A stretch of DNA of 64,000 nt from contig CAJYAG010000002.1 of NCBI GenBank assembly GCA_913065125.1, forward strand, positions 434,001 through 498,000, in the 5' to 3' direction. The notes under the pieces were generated by a model. The model searched no databases and was not told the origin of the DNA. It was given only the letters and a program-made list of their open reading frames with translations. Position numbers and translations under genes: made by a program. Each line of letters starts with the position of its first letter. Positions within the stretch are counted from its first letter, which is position 1. Below are positions 18,152 through 27,640 of the stretch, piece by piece. This DNA is from an uncultured Flavobacteriaceae bacterium. Lineage in GTDB: Bacteria; Bacteroidota; Bacteroidia; Flavobacteriales; Flavobacteriaceae.

Positions 18152-18183
18152 TTTGTTATTCAGTAAAAAACAAGTTATATTTG
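18152..18183 (+). promoter_or_regulatory. Strong promoter in the gap after the hemolysin III gene
   Basis: TTTG at 18152-18155, 20 bases, then TATATTTG at 18176-18183. This is the best consensus promoter in the window, yet no protein gene follows on this strand. Confidence 0.7.
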
Positions 18184-18187
18184 TCGT

Positions 18188-18296
18188 CTTAAATGACAAA
18201 AACAATATTTTTATTGTTGTTGCGTTTAAGGTAAATAAATCTTATTTAGGGGGTAGGTTTATTAAATTTCCTCGAGCTTTTGTTCGAGGTTTTTTA
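18188..18296 (+). ncRNA. Candidate small RNA of about 110 nucleotides
   Basis: Transcription from the promoter at 18152 would run only to the terminator ending at about 18296. Two perfect hairpins lie in between: AACAATA/TATTGTT with loop TTTT (18201-18218), and TAAATAA/TTATTTA with loop ATC (18232-18248). A GGGGGTAGG single-stranded stretch follows, and then the terminator hairpin. No coding frame of note is present. I could not match it to tmRNA, SRP RNA, RNase P or 6S RNA by their core sequences. A flavobacterial sRNA family (for instance the Flavo-1 motif) is possible but not tested. The exact 5' end is estimated. Confidence 0.55.
18270..18296 (+). terminator. Terminator of the candidate small RNA
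   Basis: CCTCGA pairs with TCGAGG (plus a G-T pair) around a short loop and is followed by seven T. It overlaps the stop codon of the convergent CYTH gene. Confidence 0.85.
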
Positions 18297-18767
18297 TGCC
18301 CAAAACTGAAATGGAGACCTGCTTAAAGAAGAATTATAATACTTTATTTCCCCTGTAACTTCTTTGCCCAACCAAGATGGTTTTGAAAAAAATTCATTTT
18401 CTGTAGTTAGTTCAACTTCTGCAATGATTAAACCAACATTAGCACCAAAAAACTCATCAACTTCAAAAATATGACTCTCTTCTTTAACATAATACCTGTC
18501 TTTTTCTATTGCTGTTTTTTCTGTTAGGAGCATTAATTGTTCTGCTTCTAAAACCGGAATTTCTTTTTCCCATTCAAAACGAATTGTACCGGCATTATTT
18601 GATTTTCCTTTAACAGTTAAAAAGGCTTTATCATCTATAATTCTAACACGAACAGTTCTTTCTTTATCAGAATTTAAAAACCCTTGTTTTATATGTTTTT
18701 TTTGAAAAGCTTTTCTTTTAAAAGAATCGTTTTTTACTAAAAATTTCCTTTCTATTTCTAGATTCAT
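18294..18767 (-). CDS. CYTH domain protein (triphosphate tunnel metalloenzyme)
   Basis: The 157-residue product has the defining ExExK motif at its N-terminus (EIERKF, residues 4-9), then the alternating charged strands RVRIIDDKAFLTVKGK, RFEWEKEIP and FEVDEFFG that line the tunnel of CYTH proteins. Bacterial stand-alone members often hydrolyse inorganic triphosphate; some act as adenylate cyclases. The sequence does not decide between these. Length and start are typical. It is convergent with the candidate small RNA, whose terminator overlaps its stop. Confidence 0.88.
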   Translation of the reverse strand: MNLEIERKFLVKNDSFKRKAFQKKHIKQGFLNSDKERTVRVRIIDDKAFLTVKGKSNNAGTIRFEWEKEIPVLEAEQLMLLTEKTAIEKDRYYVKEESHIFEVDEFFGANVGLIIAEVELTTENEFFSKPSWLGKEVTGEIKYYNSSLSRSPFQFWA

Positions 18768-18830
18768 TTATTTGCCGTTAATATTTGTACTAATGTATTG
18801 TTTTTTATCGTTATTGTTACAATTATTAGA

Positions 18831-18838
18831 TATCTTTG
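18831..18838 (+). promoter_or_regulatory. -7 box (TATCTTTG) before porZ
   Basis: TATCTTTG fits TAnnTTTG and lies 21 bases before the porZ ATG at 18860. The nearest TTG is 14 bases upstream, closer than usual. Confidence 0.4.
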
Positions 18839-18859
18839 AATTATAAAAACACTTCTATA

Positions 18860-21184
18860 ATGAAAAAAACCTTTTTGTTTTTTTTGCTATTACTTCCTTT
18901 TTTATCATTTTCTCAAACAGATTTTAGCAATCGATGGGAAGATTTCTTTTCCTACAATACTGTAAAAGATTTTCTTACGGTAAACGATAAAATTTATGCA
19001 CTTACAGACAATGCTGTTTTCACCTACAATACAAACACTAATGAAACCGAAAAACTATCATCAATAAATGGTCTTTCTGGAGAAACGACTTCTGCAATAC
19101 ACTTTAACAATTCTAATAGGAGACTTGTTATTGGTTATGAAACGGGTTTAATGGAGGTTGTAAATGAAGACGGAAGGATTAAAATTTCTTCGGATATTGT
19201 TAACTTTAATCAATCAGGAGAAAAGCGCATCAATCACATTTCTGAACTCAACAATAAACTATATATTTCTACTCCTTTTGCCGTTGTGGTTTATGATATT
19301 GATAAATTAGAATTTGGAGATACCTATTTTATCGGCGCAAATTCTACTTCTGTAAAAATCAATCAAACATTAATTGCCAACAATCAAATTTTTGCGGCAA
19401 CAGAAAACGGAATTTATGTTGCAAGTTTATCAAACCCAAATTTGATCGATTTTAATAATTGGCAACTTTTATTTGCGGGAAATTATTCAAATATTACCAG
19501 GTTTAATACGTCAATTTATACATCAAAAGGGGCAGATTTAATTAAAATTACGGGATCAAATTCAACCGTAGAAAAAACATTTCCGAATACCATTAAAAAG
19601 CTAAAAAGTAACGGGCAAAATTTAATTGTTACTTCTAATCAAGAGGTATCAGTTTTAAACTCTAATTTAAATGAAGTTTATAAAAGTACACCAACGATTC
19701 CTTATAATTTTACTTTAAACAGCGCCTCTTCTTTTGGAAATAATTTATTGTTAGCAACCAACGAATTTGGTCTTTTACAAATTCCCCTTTCAGGAAATCA
19801 GACTTTTACAGAAATTCATCCTGAAGGACCACTTTCTAATAGTGTTTTTTCGATGGATGCTTTAAAAAATAATATTTGGTTTGTGTATGGCGGTTATACT
19901 TCTGCTTATGTTCCAACAGGAACTTTAAAAGGGTTTAGCCACTACAATGGATCTGAATGGAAAAATACAGCGTTTACAAATGCTTTTCCGGTGTTTGATT
20001 TGGTAAGTGTTACCATAGATCCAAATCATGACAATAGAGCGTTCTTAAGTTCTTTTGCACAAACCTCTTCAGGTAATATCTTATCTGGCGGCGGATTGTT
20101 TGAAGTTGTAGATGATCAAATCATAAATTTTTACAATTCACAAAATAGCCCATTAGAAGATTTTTTTCCAAACGATCCAAATAACATTACAACTAGAGTT
20201 AGCGGAACTGTTTTTGACACTCAAGGAAACCTTTGGGTTACTGATGTTCTTGCCACAAACAAGCTTAAAAAACTATCTTCTGGCGGTACTTGGCAGTCTT
20301 TTGATTTAAGAAGTATACAAACCAATAGTGCTCAAGAATTAAACACGATTAAAGTTGATAAATCGAATAGTTTATGGATGGGAACAAGAAGAAATGGGGC
20401 TTATGTTTTTAACGAAACAGGTAATAGAAAAAGAGCGTTAACGACCGAGTCTACCAAAGGAAGTTTACCGCACGCAAATGTGAGAACAATTGCTGTTGAT
20501 AGAAACAATAGAATTTGGATAGGAACACAATCTGGTTTGGTGGTTTTTTATAATGCAAACGGAGTTTTTGAAGCGTCGATTTACGATACAGAACCTATTA
20601 TTATTTTAGACGATGGGATTCCGAAAAAACTATTAGGAAATCAAACTATTAATACGATTGCTGTTGATGGCGCAGATAACAAATGGTTTGGAACCGATAA
20701 TGGCGGTGTTTTATACACAAATCCGAGTGGACAAAAAACATTGGCTAGTTTTAACAAAGACAATTCTCCGTTGCCATCAAATAAGATTTTAAACATCAGC
20801 GTAGATGTTACAAACGGAAAAGTATATTTTGCTACAGATAAAGGCGTTGTTGCTTACAATAGCAATGTTGCAAGTTTTGGAGAAACGTTAGAGCAAGTGT
20901 ATGCGTATCCAAATCCGGCGTTAAAAAACCATCAAATAATTACCATTGATGGAATAAATGGAAACCATTTACCCAAAGGAACAAATGTTAAAATTTTAGA
21001 TGTTGCTGGTAATTTGGTGTATGAAACCAATGTGGTTGAAGGACAAGAAATTAAAGGCGGAAAAGTAGTTTGGAACAAAACCAATTTGGCAGGAAAAAAA
21101 GTAGCTTCAGGTATTTATATTGTGTTGCTTTCTAATGATGATGCTTCAGAAACAACTTCCACTAAAATTGCAATCATAAATTAA
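18860..21184 (+). CDS. porZ: PorZ, type IX secretion system beta-propeller protein
   Basis: PorZ is a surface component of the type IX secretion system that works with the PorU sortase and delivers anionic lipopolysaccharide to cargo. The 774-residue product has a signal peptide (KKTFLFFLLLLPFLSFSQ), an N-terminal propeller beginning with WEDFFSYNTVKDF, many Trp/Gly propeller blades in the middle (LWMGTRRNGAYVF, IWIGTQSGLVVF, KWFGTDNGGVLY), and a C-terminal sorting-type domain from VYAYPNPA to the end. Size is close to the roughly 776-residue P. gingivalis protein. An in-frame TTG lies upstream, but ATG 18860 starts the signal peptide. The stop overlaps the recO start by one base; porZ-recO adjacency is common in Bacteroidota. 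Confidence 0.88.
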   Translation: MKKTFLFFLLLLPFLSFSQTDFSNRWEDFFSYNTVKDFLTVNDKIYALTDNAVFTYNTNTNETEKLSSINGLSGETTSAIHFNNSNRRLVIGYETGLMEVVNEDGRIKISSDIVNFNQSGEKRINHISELNNKLYISTPFAVVVYDIDKLEFGDTYFIGANSTSVKINQTLIANNQIFAATENGIYVASLSNPNLIDFNNWQLLFAGNYSNITRFNTSIYTSKGADLIKITGSNSTVEKTFPNTIKKLKSNGQNLIVTSNQEVSVLNSNLNEVYKSTPTIPYNFTLNSASSFGNNLLLATNEFGLLQIPLSGNQTFTEIHPEGPLSNSVFSMDALKNNIWFVYGGYTSAYVPTGTLKGFSHYNGSEWKNTAFTNAFPVFDLVSVTIDPNHDNRAFLSSFAQTSSGNILSGGGLFEVVDDQIINFYNSQNSPLEDFFPNDPNNITTRVSGTVFDTQGNLWVTDVLATNKLKKLSSGGTWQSFDLRSIQTNSAQELNTIKVDKSNSLWMGTRRNGAYVFNETGNRKRALTTESTKGSLPHANVRTIAVDRNNRIWIGTQSGLVVFYNANGVFEASIYDTEPIIILDDGIPKKLLGNQTINTIAVDGADNKWFGTDNGGVLYTNPSGQKTLASFNKDNSPLPSNKILNISVDVTNGKVYFATDKGVVAYNSNVASFGETLEQVYAYPNPALKNHQIITIDGINGNHLPKGTNVKILDVAGNLVYETNVVEGQEIKGGKVVWNKTNLAGKKVASGIYIVLLSNDDASETTSTKIAIIN

Positions 21185-21906
21185 TGGCTCTCATAAAAAC
21201 AAAAGCAATTGTGTTAAGTTCCTTAAAATATGGAGAGACAAGTTTAATTGTTCGTTGTTTTACTTTAGAAGACGGTTTAAGATCCTATTTATTAAGAGGT
21301 ATTTTAAACTCAAAAAAAGGAAAAATAAAATCAGCCTATTTTCAGCCATTAACACAATTAAATATCGAAGCCAACCACAATAACAAAGGAAACTTAAATA
21401 GCATTAGAGAGGTTCATATTGTAAATCCGTATAAGAACATTTACACCACTATTTTTAAGCAAACAATTGTACTGTTTTTATCAGAAATTTTAAGCAGCAC
21501 CATACAAGAAGAAGAAGCCAACGAAGGATTATTTTCTTTTTTAGAAACCTCTTTTATTTGGTTAGACACCAATGATAAAACCGCGAACTTTCATTTACTT
21601 TTTTTATTAAACTTAACTAAGTTTTTAGGATTTTATCCAGATATATCTAATATAAACTCTAACTATTTTAATTTAATTGAAGGAAATTTTATGGAATCAA
21701 CAACAGAAAAAGAGGTTGTTTTTGGAGATAATTTAGTTCAATTTAAAAAGCTGTTAGGCACAAATTTTGATAGTATAGAGTCAATCAAATTTAACCAACA
21801 AGAAAGACAACAAGTTTTACAAATAATAATTCGTTATTTTGAATTACATTTGGACGGATTTCGCCGCCCAAAGTCTTTAAAAGTATTAGAAACAGTATTT
21901 AACTGA
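21184..21906 (+). CDS. recO: DNA repair protein RecO
   Basis: RecO helps load RecA on gapped DNA with RecF and RecR. The 240-residue product has the N-terminal OB-fold opening (IKTKAIVLSSLKYGETSLIVRCFT), the following LLRGI segment, and a helical C-terminal half ending HLDGFRRPKSLKVLETVF, as in Bacteroidota RecO. The stop of porZ and this start share TAATG, and its own stop overlaps the start of the next gene by one base. The three genes are probably one transcript. Confidence 0.93.
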   Translation: MALIKTKAIVLSSLKYGETSLIVRCFTLEDGLRSYLLRGILNSKKGKIKSAYFQPLTQLNIEANHNNKGNLNSIREVHIVNPYKNIYTTIFKQTIVLFLSEILSSTIQEEEANEGLFSFLETSFIWLDTNDKTANFHLLFLLNLTKFLGFYPDISNINSNYFNLIEGNFMESTTEKEVVFGDNLVQFKKLLGTNFDSIESIKFNQQERQQVLQIIIRYFELHLDGFRRPKSLKVLETVFN

Positions 21907-24365
21907 TGATGAAGAGAATCTTTACCCTATTAATCGCTTTTTATAGCATTTCAAGTTTTGGACAAACAATTAAAGTTTTAGATGAAGAAAGTGGCTTTCC
22001 TATAAGTGAAGTTGCTATTTATAATAAAAAATTAACAATTTCTACCATTACAGATGCTAATGGAACTGCAGATATTTCTAATTTCGAGAATACGGATATA
22101 CTGCTTATTTCGCATGTTTCTTATGCAACGATAAATACATCGTTTGCAAATTTACAAAGAAACAAGTTTGTGATTAAATTGATTAAAAAAACGGCGCGAT
22201 TAGATGAGGTTGTTTTGTCGGTTTTTAAAACACAAGAAAGATCTACACGCATTGCAGAACAAACGGTTGCAATTACTAGAGATGAGATTTTAAAAGAATC
22301 TCCACAAACATCCGCAGATTTATTAGCTTCAATACCTGGAATTAAAATTCAAAAATCGCAATTTGGTGGCGGAAGTCCAGTTTTAAGAGGAATGGAATCT
22401 AACAGGGTTTTATTGGTTGTAGATGGCGTTAGAATGAACAATGCCATTTATAGAAAAGGACATTTACAAAATTCAATTACTATTTCTCCGTCTTTATTAG
22501 AACGAACTGAAATTGTGTTCGGACCCTCTTCTGTTATTTATGGTTCTGATGCTTTAGGAGGCGTAATCCATTATTACACAAAAACACCAAAAACATCCGA
22601 AGAACCTAAAATAAAAAGTAATTTCTTTTCTAGATTTGGAACCGCAAATCAAGAAATAACTACCAATATTTCAGCGGAATTAAGTTTTCAAAAATGGGCA
22701 TCTTTTACCAGTTATACGCAAAGCTCTTTTGGAGATTTAAAAATGGGAAAAAATAGAAATCACGGATTTACAAACTGGGGATTAGTTCCTTATTTTTCTG
22801 AAAATCTTGATGCTAATTATTATGCAAATCCAACTGTAAATTCAGATCCAAATATTCAAAGAAATACCGGATATGAACAAAAAGATTTTTTACAAAAATT
22901 TTACATTCCGTTATCAGAAAAAACTGATGTAACGTTAAACTTTCAATACTCAACTTCTTCAAACATTCCAAGATTTGATAAGTTAATGGAATTAAAATCG
23001 GGCTCGTTAAAGTTTGCAGAATGGTATTATGGCCCACAAGAACGATTTTTAGTTTCAACACAATTAGCTATCAATCCAGAAAAAAAATGGTTAGATCAAG
23101 GAACCATTACGTTGGCTTATCAAAACATAAAAGAATCTAGAGTTCAAAGAAAATTTAACGATTTAGAACGACTTTACAGAAATGAAGAAGTGGATGTTTA
23201 TACGTTAAATGGAGATTTTTCAGTTCCTTTAACAAGTGATAAAAACAGAAATTTATCTTACGGGTTTGAAATTTCTTATAATGATGTAACCTCAATTCCT
23301 GAAGGAAAAAAAATTGCTGTATCAAGTAACAAAGTGGTTGGTTTTACAGGAGATTTTAAAGTGCAATCTCGTTTTCCAGATGGCGGAAGTAGTTATTCTA
23401 GTTCAGCAGTTTATACAGATTATAGACAAGACTTGAACTCAAAATCTACTTTAAATACAGGAATTAGATTAACCAATACAACCCTAAATGCAAAATGGAT
23501 AGATCAAACGTTTATTGTGTTGCCAAAAACAGAAATAGAACTCAATAATACAGCCTTAACTGCAACACTTGGTTACGTTTATAAACCAACCAAAAATTGG
23601 AAAATTAACAGTGTAATTTCTTCTGGATTTCGTTCTCCAAATATAGATGATGTTGGTAAAATAAGAGAGAAAAGTGGAGATGTAACCATCCCAAATATTG
23701 CATTAAAACCAGAGTTTGCCTACAATGCAGAAATAGGAGTTCTAAAATATTTTAATCAAAGAAGATTTAGTTTTGGATTTAACACCTATTACACCATTTT
23801 AGATAACTATATTACAAGAGAAGCAAACGGAAATACAATTATGTACGACGGAGAACAAGGAAATGTTGTGCTAAACGTAAACAAAGGGAGAGCTTTTATT
23901 ACAGGTTATACCGCCAATTACTTTGGAAGAATAAATAATAAATGGAAAACTTCTGGAACCATAACTTACACTAAAGGAAGAACATTTGATACAGAAGAAC
24001 CAATGTCTTCAATTCCGCCTTTATTTGGAAGGTTTGAAATTAGTTATCGAAAAAATAAGATAGAAGTATCGGCAGATTATAGATTTAATGCTAAAAAAGA
24101 CATTAAAAATTATAATATTTCTGAAGGAATTGACAATCATACTCAAACGCCAATCGTAGACGCCAATGCTACAAATAATGTAGATAAATATTACGGCACA
24201 CCAAGCTGGAAAACAGTTGGTTTAAACGGAAAATATAATGTAAATCAGAACTTTTGGATTCAAGGAAAAATAACGAATCTTTTAGATGAACATTACAAAG
24301 AATTTGCTTCTGGAGTTTCTGCTCCTGGAAGAAATTTTTCAGTAGCAATTCATGCTACTTTTTAG
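21906..24365 (+). CDS. TonB-dependent receptor, heme/iron-receptor-like
   Basis: The 819-residue outer-membrane product has a signal peptide ending SSFGQ and a carboxypeptidase-like regulatory domain (about residues 20-105). Its plug contains SPVLRGMESNRVLLVVDGVRMNNAIYRKGHLQ, and the beta-barrel ends AIHATF. The plug segment closely resembles hemoglobin/heme receptors (HmuR-like), so heme or iron-complex import is a reasonable guess. No heme-processing gene is nearby. It has no STN domain, unlike the receptor at 9388. Two starts (ATG at 21906 and 21909) are equivalent. Its 3' end overlaps the convergent SdpI-like gene by 11 bases. Confidence 0.85.
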   Translation: MMKRIFTLLIAFYSISSFGQTIKVLDEESGFPISEVAIYNKKLTISTITDANGTADISNFENTDILLISHVSYATINTSFANLQRNKFVIKLIKKTARLDEVVLSVFKTQERSTRIAEQTVAITRDEILKESPQTSADLLASIPGIKIQKSQFGGGSPVLRGMESNRVLLVVDGVRMNNAIYRKGHLQNSITISPSLLERTEIVFGPSSVIYGSDALGGVIHYYTKTPKTSEEPKIKSNFFSRFGTANQEITTNISAELSFQKWASFTSYTQSSFGDLKMGKNRNHGFTNWGLVPYFSENLDANYYANPTVNSDPNIQRNTGYEQKDFLQKFYIPLSEKTDVTLNFQYSTSSNIPRFDKLMELKSGSLKFAEWYYGPQERFLVSTQLAINPEKKWLDQGTITLAYQNIKESRVQRKFNDLERLYRNEEVDVYTLNGDFSVPLTSDKNRNLSYGFEISYNDVTSIPEGKKIAVSSNKVVGFTGDFKVQSRFPDGGSSYSSSAVYTDYRQDLNSKSTLNTGIRLTNTTLNAKWIDQTFIVLPKTEIELNNTALTATLGYVYKPTKNWKINSVISSGFRSPNIDDVGKIREKSGDVTIPNIALKPEFAYNAEIGVLKYFNQRRFSFGFNTYYTILDNYITREANGNTIMYDGEQGNVVLNVNKGRAFITGYTANYFGRINNKWKTSGTITYTKGRTFDTEEPMSSIPPLFGRFEISYRKNKIEVSADYRFNAKKDIKNYNISEGIDNHTQTPIVDANATNNVDKYYGTPSWKTVGLNGKYNVNQNFWIQGKITNLLDEHYKEFASGVSAPGRNFSVAIHATF

Positions 24366-24711
24366 ACTTTATTTTTTTTCCGTCTGCATCAAAATTTTTC
24401 GACAAAACTTGTTCGGTTTTAATCACAGAAACTGCTAAAGAAAGCAACATAATAGCCATTGGTTGCCAAGTCATTTCTGCGCTAGAAATAAATACTAAAA
24501 ACAACGCAGCAACAAAAGAAATTGCAGCATATTTAAGCAATGTTTTGATAAAAAAAGTATTGGCAAAATGCCAAATTTCTTCGTTCAACATTGATTTATT
24601 GGTTCTATAACCATAGAGAGCATTTATCTTTTTAGGTGGAAAAAAATAAAACAATATGCTAAAGAAAAAAAGCACACCATTTACAGAAATAACATAAATA
24701 TACGGATTCAT
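24355..24711 (-). CDS. SdpI family membrane protein
   Basis: The 118-residue product has the SdpI signature YGYRTNKSMLNEEIWHFAN between the first and second membrane segments, and about three or four hydrophobic spans. SdpI proteins include the Bacillus immunity factor against the SdpC toxin, but most members are of unknown role. No toxin gene is visible nearby. The thioesterase gene ends 3 bases before its start codon on the same strand, so they likely share a transcript. Confidence 0.75.
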   Translation of the reverse strand: MNPYIYVISVNGVLFFFSILFYFFPPKKINALYGYRTNKSMLNEEIWHFANTFFIKTLLKYAAISFVAALFLVFISSAEMTWQPMAIMLLSLAVSVIKTEQVLSKNFDADGKKIKSKK

Positions 24712-24713
24712 AA

Positions 24714-25583
24714 TTATTGTTTTTTTAATGGTCTTATTAAACCTTCTTGTGCAACAGAGGCAATTAAATCTCCTTTTCTAGAATAAATATTTCCTCTTGC
24801 AAAACCTCTTGCGCCAAAAGCATTTGGAGATTCTGTTTTGTACAACATCCAATCATCTAAATCAAAATCTCTAAAAAACCACATAGAATGATCTAAACTT
24901 GCCATTTGTGTGTTTCCAAAATTTGCTTTACTTGCATTTGGGTATAACGTTGAATTTAAAATATTATAATCAGAAATATAAGTAAGAATTTGCTGTTTTA
25001 CAGCAAGATCTACGTTTGTAGGATTTCCTTTAACTTTAAACCACACATCCGAAAACGGAGGTAAATCTTTTAAATCTAAAGGGTTTACAATAAAAGTTGG
25101 TTTAAATTCTATCGGACGTTCAATTTCTAAAAAATACTTTAATTGTTTTGGTAAAAATTCTCCCATTTGATCTAACATATCGCTCCAACTTAACAACTCT
25201 TCTGGTTGTTTAATGTCGCTTTTACAATCTTGTTGATGTTCGTGTCCTTCTTCTTTTTTATGAAAAGATGCAGCTAAAATAAAGATTCTTTTACCGTTTT
25301 GTTTTGCAGTAACTCTTCTGGTAGAAAAACTACCACCATCTCTCATTTCTTTTACAGAATATATAATAGGAAGCTCTAAGTTTCCTGCTTCTAAAAAATA
25401 GGCGTGTAAAGAATGCAAAACTCTGTGATCAGAAACGCTATTATTAGCTGCGCTAAGTGCTTGCGCTAATACTTGTCCGCCAAAAACATTAGGACTACCA
25501 ATAGTTTTACTAACGCCAATGTATTTTTTTTTCGATTTTTTTTCTAATGTAAGTACTGCAATTAAATCCTCGATAGAGTTCAT
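24714..25583 (-). CDS. tesB: Acyl-CoA thioesterase II
   Basis: TesB hydrolyses medium- and long-chain acyl-CoAs. The 289-residue product has two hot-dog halves. Conserved features are the N-terminal NVFGGQVLAQAL, the catalytic-Asp segment ASLDHSMWFFRDF, and the C-terminal SVAQEGLIRP containing the conserved Gln. Length matches the family. It lies just upstream of the SdpI-like gene and 35 bases downstream of the acyltransferase gene, all on the - strand, suggesting a three-gene operon. Confidence 0.92.
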   Translation of the reverse strand: MNSIEDLIAVLTLEKKSKKKYIGVSKTIGSPNVFGGQVLAQALSAANNSVSDHRVLHSLHAYFLEAGNLELPIIYSVKEMRDGGSFSTRRVTAKQNGKRIFILAASFHKKEEGHEHQQDCKSDIKQPEELLSWSDMLDQMGEFLPKQLKYFLEIERPIEFKPTFIVNPLDLKDLPPFSDVWFKVKGNPTNVDLAVKQQILTYISDYNILNSTLYPNASKANFGNTQMASLDHSMWFFRDFDLDDWMLYKTESPNAFGARGFARGNIYSRKGDLIASVAQEGLIRPLKKQ

Positions 25584-25618
25584 AAAATAAGTTATATTTT
25601 TTACAAATATAAAGAGAT

Positions 25619-26818
25619 TTACTGGGTTAAAGTTTTAGATTTAAAAGGATTTTGTTGCTTAAAAGGTTTGGTTTCTATATAGCTCAAAAAATGTTTTACA
25701 AACTTATTAGTTAAGGTTTTTTTATGACGGATATAACAGGTTAAATCTTGCGGAACTGCGCCAATTGACGTTTTAATTTCGCTTGCTGTTCTTCCAAAAT
25801 TGATCACTTTTAATTGTTGATGTATCGCAATTTGAATATAATCGTATAACATTCGTTGGTAAATTGCCAATTCTTTATTTACAGCATAATCGATGCCAAC
25901 AAAATGCGCATCCAAAGAATCATTATTAATTAAGCCAGACATAAAACCAACAATTTTATGATGATACCAATAGGTTTTTAGAATGTAATTTTCGCCTAAA
26001 TTCTTTTTTAAAGACAAGTAGGTTTCTAGATTAAATTCACCCAAATTAAAATCGGCTTTGTCTGAAACAGTTTTGTATAGTTTGGTAATTTCTGGCATTA
26101 ATTCCTTAATATTTTCAATAGAACTGTCTTTTACAACCAAATCGCTACTTAACATCAAGGCTCGTTTTGCTTTGACTCTAAACTTGGTTTTCATTGCGTT
26201 TAAATAGGCATTAAAATTGTTCCAATTTTCATTCAAATAGAGCACCATATTTGGTTCTACATTAAACGAATAATAGTTTAAATCGTGCAGTTCATCAGTA
26301 ATGGCTAAAGATTCTTTTATAAAGTCTTTTATAAGATAAATAGAAATATCTTTTGTTGTTATTTGTGAAGAAATGGCTTTTGCTAAGTCTTTTATAATTG
26401 CTTGTTTGTGCTGATTTTCTTTGATAAAGATTCCGTGTTCGCCACTTACAAAAACATTTCCGCAGACTAATAATTTTATAGGTTTTAACTTCGGAAAAAC
26501 ACCTAATCGTCTTCCAAAACATTTTATTTGATCAAAACTTTTATTGAAAGAACTTTCTAATCCGTCTAGCGGAAAATCAACAATTTGAATACTTGCAAAA
26601 GCAATTGGCTGTTGCTTTTTATTTAACAACACCAAATAAGAAAATGTAATTTGAGGATTGTTTTTTTCTAATGAAATTAAATAATCTGGATGAAAATACG
26701 CATTATCTGTACATTGCAATTCGTGCCAAATATCTTGAGTAATTTCTGTTACTGAAGAGAAAAAAAGAGCGGTATTCGGTTTTTTGTATAAATTCAAATT
26801 GCTTAGGTAATTTAACAT
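25619..26818 (-). CDS. GNAT-type (BioF2-like) acyltransferase
   Basis: The 399-residue product has the C-terminal GNAT fold of the GNAT_acetyltransf_6/BioF2-like class: the MKTKFRVKAKRA block, the YWYHHKIVGFMSG strand pair, DAHFVGIDYAVNKELAIYQRMLYDYIQIAI, and the conserved INFGRTASEIK near the end. Such proteins transfer acyl or aminoacyl groups; the acceptor here is not known. The N-terminal half is less conserved and may be a second, degenerate GNAT lobe. The ATG at 26818 begins right after the divergent intergenic region shared with the Crp/Fnr-family gene. Confidence 0.7.
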   Translation of the reverse strand: MLNYLSNLNLYKKPNTALFFSSVTEITQDIWHELQCTDNAYFHPDYLISLEKNNPQITFSYLVLLNKKQQPIAFASIQIVDFPLDGLESSFNKSFDQIKCFGRRLGVFPKLKPIKLLVCGNVFVSGEHGIFIKENQHKQAIIKDLAKAISSQITTKDISIYLIKDFIKESLAITDELHDLNYYSFNVEPNMVLYLNENWNNFNAYLNAMKTKFRVKAKRALMLSSDLVVKDSSIENIKELMPEITKLYKTVSDKADFNLGEFNLETYLSLKKNLGENYILKTYWYHHKIVGFMSGLINNDSLDAHFVGIDYAVNKELAIYQRMLYDYIQIAIHQQLKVINFGRTASEIKTSIGAVPQDLTCYIRHKKTLTNKFVKHFLSYIETKPFKQQNPFKSKTLTQ

Positions 26819-26926
26819 TCGAAAAATACGAAAAGAAAAGCAACCATATAAAGCTATAGAACAATCTTTTGTTAATTAATAAAAAACAAAGATTTAATTG
26901 TATTTTTATCAACCTAAAAAAGAACA

Positions 26927-27559
26927 ATGCAGGCAGATTTTAATTTTAATTACGGACACCTTTTTGAAGAAGATTTACTCAAAGAAATTCTTGAAATTGG
27001 CGAGTATAAAAAAGTAAAAGCAGGTACAGAATTAATTGATATTGGTAGTCAAATTCAATTTATGCCGCTTATTTTAAATGGAGCAATTAAAATTTTAAGA
27101 GAAGATGAAAAAGGCGATGAATTAGTGCTGTATTATATTGAACAAGGAGATACTTGTGCTATGACAATTACTTGTTGTTTAGGACAAACAAAAAGTAAAA
27201 TTAGAGCAGTTGCAGAAGTAGAAACAGCGTTGATTATGATTCCTGTTCAGAAAATTAGTGAATGGATGAACAAATATTCAACTTGGCAGAATTTTATTTT
27301 ACAAAGTTATCATGAACGCATGCAAGAATTGTTAGAAGCAATTGATACGATTGCTTTTTTAAATATGGACGAACGCTTGTTAAAATACTTAAAAAATAAA
27401 GCGATGGTAAATAAAGATGAGGTCATTCAAATTACTCATAAAGAGATTGCGAGCGATTTATATACTTCTCGAGTTGTCATTTCTCGACTCTTAAAAGCTT
27501 TAGAATTAAAAGGAGAAATACAATTAAATAGAAATCAAATTACAGTATTAAATGTATAG
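26927..27559 (+). CDS. Crp/Fnr family transcriptional regulator
   Basis: The 210-residue product has an N-terminal cyclic-nucleotide-binding-type beta-roll (about residues 15-125), a long dimer helix, and a C-terminal winged helix with the recognition helix SRVVISRLLKALE. The conserved CRP/FNR Glu is replaced by Val, so the preferred operator need not be the CRP or FNR consensus. Four cysteines occur, two in the string TCC, but there is no FNR-type N-terminal cluster motif. Six bases after its stop lies the palindrome GGTAAC-N4-GTTACC, which is repeated before the RND operon at 29872. That makes this regulator the likely binder. Confidence 0.92.
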   Translation: MQADFNFNYGHLFEEDLLKEILEIGEYKKVKAGTELIDIGSQIQFMPLILNGAIKILREDEKGDELVLYYIEQGDTCAMTITCCLGQTKSKIRAVAEVETALIMIPVQKISEWMNKYSTWQNFILQSYHERMQELLEAIDTIAFLNMDERLLKYLKNKAMVNKDEVIQITHKEIASDLYTSRVVISRLLKALELKGEIQLNRNQITVLNV

Positions 27560-27565
27560 TGTATT

Positions 27566-27581
27566 GGTAACTTTTGTTACC
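27566..27581 (+). promoter_or_regulatory. Palindromic operator before trxA
   Basis: GGTAAC-TTTT-GTTACC. Its centre (27573.5) lies 29.5 bases before a -7-like box TAAATTTA at 27603-27610. The same palindrome and the same spacing occur before the tolC/RND operon. No T run follows, so it is not a terminator of the upstream regulator gene. Confidence 0.65.
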
Positions 27582-27640
27582 GTTTACAAATGGTGATGTC
27601 TTTAAATTTACAATTAAAGTAAAAAACAAAAATTTAAAAA

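Noticed and set aside
18188..18296. Candidate RNA as tmRNA, SRP RNA, 6S RNA or RNase P RNA
   Set aside because: Length and core sequences do not fit; only the general small-RNA call is kept.
27566..27581. The palindrome after the Crp/Fnr gene as a terminator
   Set aside because: The stem is short and no T run follows, while the same palindrome with the same spacing to a -7 box occurs before the RND operon.
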